Shown in pieces: positions 10,716 through 17,101 of a stretch of DNA of 33,077 nt. Both the position numbers and the translations under genes were made by a program. Source of the stretch: Asterionellopsis glacialis (taxonomy: Eukaryota > Bacillariophyta > Plagiogrammaphyceae > Rhaphoneidales > Asterionellopsidaceae); the NCBI GenBank assembly GCA_014885115.2, contig WKLE02000813.1, forward strand, positions 1-33,077. The letters are read 5' to 3'. A model generated the notes under the pieces. The model was not told the DNA's origin, did no database searches, and was given only the letters and a program-made list of their open reading frames with translations. How positions within the stretch are numbered: position 1 is the stretch's first letter; each line of letters begins with the position of its first letter.

Positions 10716-10986
10716 TAATTTTAGGCATTTAAAAAACAACAGTAATCCGTTTGCACTTCGATAATAATTTAAAGAAATAGTTTCAAACTAAAGCCGTTGC
10801 GATTGAAAAGTAAACATTGCAATATCAAAGATTCTAAAAATAGAGAATAGCGCAATATGAATATAGCACTAATTTGTGATTCTTCGTTTTGTTACTAGGA
10901 AGATCTTGTTCATACCACCAAACATTCAACCACAAATCAAAATTCAGCTCTAGAACCTACAAGTGTTAAAAAAAAGGTAAACATTC
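10716..10986. other. 3' flank of the Cys-rich gene
   Basis: AT-rich stretch with A runs and no coding signal; it probably holds the 3' untranslated region of the upstream gene. Confidence 0.5.
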
Positions 10987-11172
10987 TTGGTATCATTCAT
11001 TGGTCTGTTTGATGAAGAGCCCCAGAAGTTTGCTTTTGAATGGCTTTGCTTTCTGATTCGTAAGCCGATTTACTTCTGAATGCGGTTGTAAATGCCTATT
11101 TGATTCATCGGTACAAACTTGTGGTGCTGTACCTTTCCACAGACGGAGATAATTGGAACAATTTTAAAAGAG
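10987..11172 (+). pseudogene. relic of an LRR-protein N-terminal cap
   Basis: The pieces are in two frames. Frame A (10987-11043) reads LVSFIGLFDEEPQKFAFEW. Frame B (about 11043-11172) reads ALLSDS, a TAA at 11061, then ADLLLNAVVNAYLIHRY and KLVVLYLSTDGDNWNNFKRG. The order PQ..A..WL, then a basic helix with HRY or QRY, then the LYLSTDGDNW motif, matches the cap that precedes leucine-rich repeats in diatom and plant-type LRR proteins (compare ALxALYxSTxGDNW). One frameshift and one stop separate the pieces, and no LRRs follow, so it looks like a dead 5' fragment. It was recognised by pattern, not by a search. Confidence 0.5.
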
Positions 11173-11246
11173 GTTTTATTTTTGTTTGGTTTTTAAAGGC
11201 TTTTTCTTTCTATATAGTTTTTTTGTTACATGTCCAAATGTCCATG

Positions 11247-11599
11247 CTATGCCTGGACCAACTCGGATCCCTTGCTATCATCAATCCCTTGCCACTTGAT
11301 CAACTTAGTGCCTTCGGTTTTTCGTTCGAGCACAATATCCAAAATACCATGAGCCCCCAAAACATCACACGTGGTGAATGACAATCGCATCAAGTAGTAC
11401 TACACATCGTTTGCCTTCACCATTTCACTACTGCCCCCTCCATGAGTGTTCCTTTTATTATACGAGCAGAGACAGGAGAATCCTCAAGAGAGGCTGAATA
11501 TGTGAATTGCTCATGACCATGGCAGTCAATAGTTTGCACTTTTATGCCTTGCAAAATAACAAAGGTTTGATTTTGGTACATATCATTTATTGCTTGGTA
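11247..11599 (-). pseudogene. unrecognised coding-like fragments
   Basis: Two minus-strand frames look strongly coding. Frame 1 runs 11599-11417: it follows an acceptor-like TTACAG, has an internal ATG at 11581, and includes QGIKVQTIDCHGHEQFTYSA and SLEDSPVSARIIKGTLMEGA. Frame 2 runs 11390-11247, starts with ATG, is 47 codons, and includes VLGAHGILDIVLERKTEGTK and LIKWQGIDDSKGSELVQA. The frames differ by one base and are separated by a short gap, so this is either a frameshifted relic or two exons of a gene. It begins only 20 bases past the SET gene stop on the same strand. I cannot name the family; LIKWQGID faintly resembles a chromodomain core, but the match is too short to claim. Confidence 0.35.
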
Positions 11600-11618
11600 C
11601 TGTAATACATATCAATCG

Positions 11619-12362
11619 TTAACTATCCCAGTACTCTACACCGTAGTCATAACATATTTCTGCCCCCGCCTCAATGTCTGTCAGCGCCACAAGGAATAAA
11701 CCCCATCGCTCCTCCTCCTTTTCATACCATATTCTACGACGAGACTCAGCATTGCATGGTGTTGTTCTTGTGCCATCATCGTCCTCGTTTTCATCATTCG
11801 GACACGCATGATTGGCAAATCGACACCAGGAGCTGACATCGGCATCCTCCCCGTCAATAAATACATCGTTTCCCATATCAAACAAATAATCACCCGATAT
11901 ACCTTGATTGCGTTTCTTTCGTGATTTTCGCCATTTACGATCATGACGATTTTCCTTTTGCTTGCCCCAATACCGTGCTTCGACGTCCCGTCTCGTGAGA
12001 ATTTCTCCCGTGTATTCACCCAATGTTGCACCTTTTAAAATGGCAGTGGTTGCAAATGCTCCCATACCCTTGCCGTCTGGTGAAATATTGGGCAGAGGAG
12101 GGAAAAAAAGTTGAGCAAAGACTCCAATAATGTCATCAAACGCTGATACAATAATTTTAAAATAGCATAGGTATAACTCACCTGGAGCTGGACGTATTTC
12201 GAAACCATCCTTGAAAGAAGATTTGTGGGCAAAGGAGTTGGACGGAATAATGGGACGGGGAACATTGAGCCCGCAAAACGCCTCGATCACTCGAAGATGG
12301 CATAGCAATAATAATAAGCTTAGCCGGATCTTAATAATATCGATGTGGTAGAAGTCCATCAT
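11619..12362 (-). CDS. SET-domain protein lysine methyltransferase, probably organelle-targeted
   Basis: The SET signature is complete. GKGMGAFA begins the fold and GEYTGEIL follows. CRFANHACP is the RFxNHxCxP-type cofactor pocket, and EICYDYGVEYW carries the catalytic Tyr region. A 105-nt intron at 12181-12077 (CCAG/GTGAGT to TTTCACCAG/ACGG) is supported because splicing turns RPAPGELY into RPAPDGKGMGAF. The exons are 12362-12182 and 12076-11619, giving 212 residues. Left unspliced, the frame stays open for 247 codons. The N-terminus has a hydrophobic signal-like segment (LSLLLLLCHLRVIEA) followed by FCGLNVPRP. This resembles the signal peptide plus A/F cleavage site and Ser-rich transit region of diatom plastid precursors, so a plastid substrate is likelier than histone. 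It is divergent from the HAD gene. Confidence 0.85.
   Translation of the reverse strand: MMDFYHIDIIKIRLSLLLLLCHLRVIEAFCGLNVPRPIIPSNSFAHKSSFKDGFEIRPAPGELYLCYFKIIVSAFDDIIGVFAQLFFPPLPNISPDGKGMGAFATTAILKGATLGEYTGEILTRRDVEARYWGKQKENRHDRKWRKSRKKRNQGISGDYLFDMGNDVFIDGEDADVSSWCRFANHACPNDENEDDDGTRTTPCNAESRRRIWYEKEEERWGLFLVALTDIEAGAEICYDYGVEYWDS
12077..12181 (-). other. intron of the SET gene, 105 nt, length divisible by three
   Basis: On the minus strand the donor is G/GTGAGT at 12181 and the acceptor CACCAG ends at 12077, after a T/C-rich stretch. The phase-1 junction recreates a GAC codon. The intron has no in-frame stop, so retention would add 35 residues without breaking the protein. Confidence 0.75.
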
Positions 12363-12731
12363 GGTATTTGTTCATGTCTTTATAGAAAAATGATTTCCCA
12401 ACTATCAGCGATTCAACAGGAACAAGATATCAAGCAAGGAACACTGCCATGTTCCTAAAAACGTTGTAAGCCGTGTCAATATGCAGGTTTTACGTGAGAC
12501 AAACAGACTCTGTAGCATTGTACCAGGTAAGACTACTAGAGTACGAGTACATACCTGAACTCGTACCGGTACCCAAGGTACCCCCAGGGTATGTTCGAGC
12601 TCAGAAAAATCTGATGCGAGCTCTAGAGAGCGCCCAATAGTTTTATCCCTAACTGGTTTCACAGTATCCGGGCCCTCTAGAGAGTCTTTTGGATTTTGGC
12701 GGAAGCATTGAATATTTTGGTGTTCTTGACC
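12363..12731. promoter_or_regulatory. bidirectional promoter region between SET and HAD genes
   Basis: The 369 bases separate the divergent start codons and must hold both promoters. They carry dense palindromic motifs: GTACCAGGTA near 12520, GAGTAC and ACTCGTACCGGTACC at about 12544-12575, GGTACC near 12577, and CTCTAGAG copies at about 12619-12627 and 12676-12683. Similar motifs recur in other spacers of this window. Confidence 0.4.
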
Positions 12732-13382
12732 ATGACGGTACAACACGACGGTTCTACCAGCACAGCAAGCACAACTAACAAACTCACCGAGGAAAAGGAT
12801 AATGTACAACGATGCATAGATCGCGTCAAGAAGTGTGGAATCAAGGTATGCGTATTTGACATGGATCAAACAGCAGTTGCAGATCATAGTCGAGGACGTT
12901 TGACAAGAGAGGGTTTGGACGATTATGTTTCCAAGGCAACGGAAGGATTCCTGTCGTTAGTTCCAGCACTTGCCAAGGCTGGGATTGGATTAGCTATTGC
13001 AACTCATTCCGATGAAGAAGAATTTGGTGGAGATATACGACCTGAAACACATATATTAGGTTCTGAACTTGCTCAAGCCTTGATTGATAAACATTTTTCA
13101 GAAAATAATCACGACAATAATGAACCATTGCCACCAATATTTTCTAAAATTGTGGCTTACAATCCTCGAGCCAGACACGGCAAGAAAGAAAAGGAAAATC
13201 TATACAAACGTTATCATATGCGAGTTTTGTTAAATCATTTTCAAGTGCAACCTAAAGAACTTTTATTTTTTGACGATGCTACAGATATTATCCAAGATTG
13301 TAATAATTTTTGTGGTGTCCGTGCTATCCAAGTACATCCTGATGTTGGATTTCAACTTGAAGATTTACTAGATAATTTATAG
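12732..13382 (+). CDS. HAD-superfamily phosphatase-like protein
   Basis: 216 residues from ATG at 12732; the frame is open further upstream but offers no earlier ATG. HAD motif I is VCVFDMDQTAV (nucleophile and general-acid Asp about 44 and 46), motif II is the Ser in GIGLAIATHS, a Lys-rich helix (RHGKKEKENLYKRYHM) can supply the motif III Lys, and motif IV is FFDDATDIIQD. The order and spacing are those of a Mg-dependent hydrolase with a small or absent cap. It resembles uncharacterised protist HAD proteins that share the ATHSDEEEF and RPETHILGSEL blocks. No signal peptide is seen, so it is probably cytosolic. The substrate is unknown. Confidence 0.88.
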   Translation: MTVQHDGSTSTASTTNKLTEEKDNVQRCIDRVKKCGIKVCVFDMDQTAVADHSRGRLTREGLDDYVSKATEGFLSLVPALAKAGIGLAIATHSDEEEFGGDIRPETHILGSELAQALIDKHFSENNHDNNEPLPPIFSKIVAYNPRARHGKKEKENLYKRYHMRVLLNHFQVQPKELLFFDDATDIIQDCNNFCGVRAIQVHPDVGFQLEDLLDNL

Positions 13383-14314
13383 GAGCCTCATGACATTAAC
13401 GCAAGCATCATCTTGGTAGGTCTCCGCATCCACCATGCGTATTAGAAAACCTGAGTATCACAGTGTTAGAGTACGTTTTTTTCGCCACATACTACATATC
13501 TTATAATCCTATCGATTGTGATAAAATATCAAAAGAGAATAAGTGATGGATAATTTGAACTACTTTTTATCATGAGGATACTGTCAAACTCTATGAAAAA
13601 GATTATTGCCCAGGAAAAAGTCTTCCTTTCCTGCAACAGAAGAATGTTCCAAGGAACAACAGGAAAAACAAACAAGAGGAAGAAGACACAAGAAGACGTA
13701 TCAAACAAGTTGCACTCAAGTTTTTACTGGAACATGATAAACGTCACATCACACAAAGTGCTTCCTCTGCTGTTTAAAATGGAGGCGTTCTACCTGTAGA
13801 CAACGATTGTCTAATGGAACGATATCTACCTCCGAAGTCTCGGTTGGTGTAAGACTGGGGGTGAATCTGAAACAAAGTCAAGAAGCAAATCTATGATTGG
13901 ATATTCTGATTTATATGAAATCATTCTTTCATGTGATGGTTAATTGGATGATAACGATTGTAATCATGACAATAACGCTAGTGCATCGCACCAAAAATGA
14001 TAACTAAACAGACGTGGCACACGTACTACTGTATCAACAAAATTCTAATGACAGTAGAGGAAAAAGCAAAGGTGAAGAGAATTTAATTGCTGATTTACTT
14101 TATACAGCATCCAATTTAGAATACAGTATTTTTGTACTTTGTTCGATCCATTTTGACACACGATGAAAAAGAAAGAAGGGGATACAACATGAAAGATCAT
14201 ATAGCAAAGAGAGGAAAAAACAGAGTATGTTTTAAATGTGTTAAATAAAAATATTAGAAACAATCCCAATTTATGTTTCATAGTTTTATTGTTTTCCAAA
14301 TAGTTTGCTGATCT
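13383..14314. other. spacer between convergent genes
   Basis: This spacer lies between the 3' ends of the HAD gene (+) and the bestrophin-like gene (-), so both 3' untranslated regions are expected here. A possible plus-strand relic sits at 13559-13852 (listed separately). From about 13860 to 14310 it is AT-rich and I see nothing coding. Confidence 0.5.
13559..13852 (+). pseudogene. possible gene relic with one internal stop
   Basis: One frame is open for 72 codons (13559-13774), meets TAA at 13775-13777, then continues for another 24 codons to a TAA at 13850. The translation includes LYEKDYCPGKSLPFLQQKNV, RRRIKQVALKFLLEHDKRHI and, past the stop, NGGVLPVDNDCLMERYLPPK. There is no initiating ATG. 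The composition looks like a protein, but no family is recognised. Confidence 0.25.
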
Positions 14315-15745
14315 TCAATCAAGTTTTGGCATAGATTTAGTTATTTCAACTTGATCAACAATGTTCTTTTGCATAGTTGTCGCCAACGCTTGCATGGGGA
14401 AAATAGGGAATGGATGTTCCATTTCTAATCCCATTTCATCAATACCAATCAAAACATACGATGTTAATGCTACTGTGATAACCAATGCTATCGGCGATAC
14501 ACCTGAACCAATCAATGCTAATGGTAAGAAACACAAGTATAAACATAAAACTCTCGATGTATGTCGTGTATATGTTGGTGGTATTGGACTGCCCAATATG
14601 CGTGTCATGACACCCACACTTGTTTCTAAATCATATATTCGCTTTTCCATTTCTAAATGTGCCATTGCATTGATAGGATTGTGTCCATGATGGTTCCTGT
14701 CCTTATTCATGTCTATTTCTCCCGTCGTTGTTGTTGCTGTTATTATCAGCGTAGAACATATTTCACGTAATCTTGTCAATATAGCTATGGGACGGACTAC
14801 CTTGCCACTGGTCGATAATAACCAATGAGCTTCTTCTGGGGGTAGTATAAAGTTAATTAAAAATGTATCATCTTCCTCACGTAACCAACTTTTGATGGCC
14901 CATCCCATCAATGCTAAGTACCTTGCTACTAATAATGCCTTTCGTGGTGAAAATGGCAATACATAGGCACAAACAAGTCCCATCAAGGATCTTGAACTAC
15001 GATTCACTTGCCCGTATGCTTTACGCGCATCTAATACACGATCTAAGGATCGATTGGTCCGTAGAGTTAATAGCAGAGCTATAGGTGACCCAAGTGTGGC
15101 AATCAAACTTGTACTTAATTTCGATTTTGTTAAAAATGCAGCCACAAGGTCATTTTGGGTGTATAGTGCTGATACAACTATCGACCATGATACTAAAAGT
15201 AATACAGTGGGTAGTACTGCCTTTGCTGTTGAGCTAGATTTCCACATTTTCATATGACGTGCGTATCGTTTCAAGGGTCGTGTGCAATGAATTTCCCAAT
15301 CACGATTTGTCCAACTTTTGGTATACGATGAATCACGACTTACTAAAAAACATGGTTTTGTTAAATTGCTTTGCGGTTGTAATGATGATATTTGGTGTAC
15401 ATCATTGATAAACTCTCGTATGAGATTGTTGGTAGGAACGGTATTCTTAGAACTTTGTGGACTATTGGATCTCAGAATATTATGATTAGTGGATGCTGAG
15501 AGTGGTTGTGATTGAATTGATGATAATGATGATGATGATGATGATAATTCTGGTGACGATACGGTCGTTGTGCGTTTTTTGACAGCAGTATTAGTGCCAG
15601 AAAGTTGATTTGTGACAGAGAAACGTTGTGGTTGCTGGTGTTGTCCTGGAGCTATATCTGATGCTGAAACGACACCGACCGAAAATAATACACCAGCAGT
15701 CGCAAGAACCAGGAAAAGTCTTGTTTCCACAATTTCTTGTTTCAT
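14315..15745 (-). CDS. bestrophin-like (UPF0187) anion channel
   Basis: 476 residues. The bestrophin core starts at about 150. SPIALLLTLRTNRSLDRVLD followed by ARKAYGQVNRSSRSL matches the conserved FRTNxSYxRxxxARxxWGxxxxxSR block. SPIPPTYTRHTSRVL and the IDEMGLEMEHPF motif correspond to the pore-region helix and the acidic Ca-clasp-like segment of the family. There are about four hydrophobic segments (about 178-195, 212-226, 395-435). The N-terminus has a hydrophobic signal-like segment (LFLVLATAGVLFSVGVVSAS), then a Ser/Thr-rich stretch of about 110 residues. In algae, bestrophin-like proteins conduct chloride or bicarbonate across thylakoid or chloroplast membranes and take part in carbon concentration; that role here is inference. 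No clear A/F plastid cleavage motif is visible. Confidence 0.85.
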   Translation of the reverse strand: MKQEIVETRLFLVLATAGVLFSVGVVSASDIAPGQHQQPQRFSVTNQLSGTNTAVKKRTTTVSSPELSSSSSSLSSIQSQPLSASTNHNILRSNSPQSSKNTVPTNNLIREFINDVHQISSLQPQSNLTKPCFLVSRDSSYTKSWTNRDWEIHCTRPLKRYARHMKMWKSSSTAKAVLPTVLLLVSWSIVVSALYTQNDLVAAFLTKSKLSTSLIATLGSPIALLLTLRTNRSLDRVLDARKAYGQVNRSSRSLMGLVCAYVLPFSPRKALLVARYLALMGWAIKSWLREEDDTFLINFILPPEEAHWLLSTSGKVVRPIAILTRLREICSTLIITATTTTGEIDMNKDRNHHGHNPINAMAHLEMEKRIYDLETSVGVMTRILGSPIPPTYTRHTSRVLCLYLCFLPLALIGSGVSPIALVITVALTSYVLIGIDEMGLEMEHPFPIFPMQALATTMQKNIVDQVEITKSMPKLD

Positions 15746-15948
15746 ATTGAAAGCCCCTTGTCAGTGGATGATGTCCCAAAATGATAATGGACGATTATTA
15801 AAATGTTCTTTGTTGGACAACCCTATCTTTCCTTTTTTTTCTAGACAAATAGCCTGTAGCTGATCTTTTTTTCCTTATTCAAACAGGCTGAAGCTGTTGT
15901 GTTCATGGGATGGGCTGAACTCCATAAAGTACGTGCAAAATGAAATCA

Positions 15949-16071
15949 TTAGTCTAGAGGAGTAGACCACTGCTTACGTATGATTTCTTCTGTTTTGTCT
16001 CCAAGATAGAACCATCGAAGATTCCCATGTGAATCCACCACGGCAGTAGGACATGAAACCATCCCACCAAG
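15949..16071 (-). pseudogene. orphan terminal exon, unrecognised
   Basis: On the minus strand an acceptor-like GAACAG (ending 16072) is followed by 40 codons and a TAA at 15949-15951. The translation contains LGGMVSCPTAVVDSHGNLRW and FYLGDKTEEIIRKQW, which has strongly protein-like composition. No matching upstream exon was found before 16400, and frames directly upstream are closed. The segment could be the last exon of a lost gene, or of one whose other exons are too short to see. No family is claimed. Confidence 0.35.
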
Positions 16072-16445
16072 CTGTTCAAGAGGTCACATTATTTTTTTGT
16101 CAGATGATTGGTTTGAAATAAATGGAAGCACCCCCCAGCGTTTTTTGGGGGATCGTTTTCTTCGAACATGTGGAACCGACGACGGACGAATCATTCTCAC
16201 ACAAAAAAAGTCCCAACATTCTGTATATTATGACCCCAGTCGCGGGAACAGACGATACGATGACTTGCGTATAGTAAAGCCGTTAAAAACACGTTATTTC
16301 ACTTATCTGACATCATAATCGGATTCTGCATATGCCAAAACATACCGTTGCATACTCAAAGCTTTGTCATTGGTAACTTGTACGGAGTATAGTGTTTTTT
16401 GAAACTGTACGACCGCTTCTCTACAGTGGAGTGGGAGAAACTAAT

Positions 16446-16472
16446 ATCAATATTATAATATATAATATTGAT
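16446..16472. repeat. 12-bp perfect inverted repeat, 3-nt loop
   Basis: ATCAATATTATA and TATAATATTGAT pair perfectly around a three-base centre. It lies in a spacer with no gene on it. It could extrude as a cruciform or be the core of a small foldback element; flanking target-site duplications are not obvious. Confidence 0.7.
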
Positions 16473-17101
16473 TGCCGGGACTCTGAAAGAAAAAAATTGT
16501 TGTCTTTACTGTCGCAATTATGCAATACTGAAATAATGTAAATCACTAGTACAGTAGTAGTATGGAAGGATCATCGAATTAACAATGTGTATACATAATG
16601 ATCCGGCCAGTAACATACCTTTCGTACAGCTTTGGTATAGTTCTCATAATAATTTCCAGTCTACTTGACAAAAAGGTGTTTAATAAAATTAGCGATATAT
16701 TTACTGGTTCTTCAAATAGTACCAATACATAATTAATCCTCTCTACTAGACACGACTATAATGGATGGCGGATTTATCTCCTCACGCGCCGGAAAAAGAG
16801 AAACAAACGGATCGCAGCAGTATCCTGCTGTACCTGGTATTCTACTACTAGAGTAGAGAGCCACAGGGACTCTCTAGAGATTGCTAGGTCCTACCGGCAT
16901 GTCTTATATAGAAAAAAGAGAGATCTCGGACCATTTCATTGCTTGTACGTCGACTTGTACACAATTTGTGCACTCAATAGTAGTTTGACTAGTCTATGCA
17001 ACATCGCTGCACTGAATGTGTGTTCTATTTTATATACGGTATCCATCTAGAAGGTAAACCTGGTCATTGTCCATATACCCAACCAGGAAATAAAAAAAGG
17101 A

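Larger units (their letters stand above)
15746..17101. other. divergent spacer with relics
   Basis: 1.36 kb between the bestrophin-like gene (-) and the repeat-protein gene (+). It holds the two 5' flanks, an orphan minus-strand exon at 15949-16071, a possible plus-strand relic frame at 16097-16318 (73 codons from a TTG, including GTDDGRIILTQKKSQHSVYY; no family recognised) and an AT-rich hairpin at 16446-16472. The part near 16830-16882 carries the GTACCTGGTA and CTCTCTAGAG motifs seen in other flanks. Confidence 0.5.

Noticed and set aside
10987..11095. Minus-strand open frame ending in SGALHQTDQ
   Set aside because: At first it looked coding, but the plus strand of the same bases gives the much more specific LRR-cap match.
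11100..11381. 93-codon plus-strand open frame
   Set aside because: Only its first part matches the LRR-cap relic; the rest is antisense to the better minus-strand coding-like segment and has no LRR pattern.
12405..12887. 160-codon minus-strand open frame overlapping the HAD gene start
   Set aside because: It overlaps the strongly supported HAD frame and the divergent promoter and shows no domain; it is a shadow frame.
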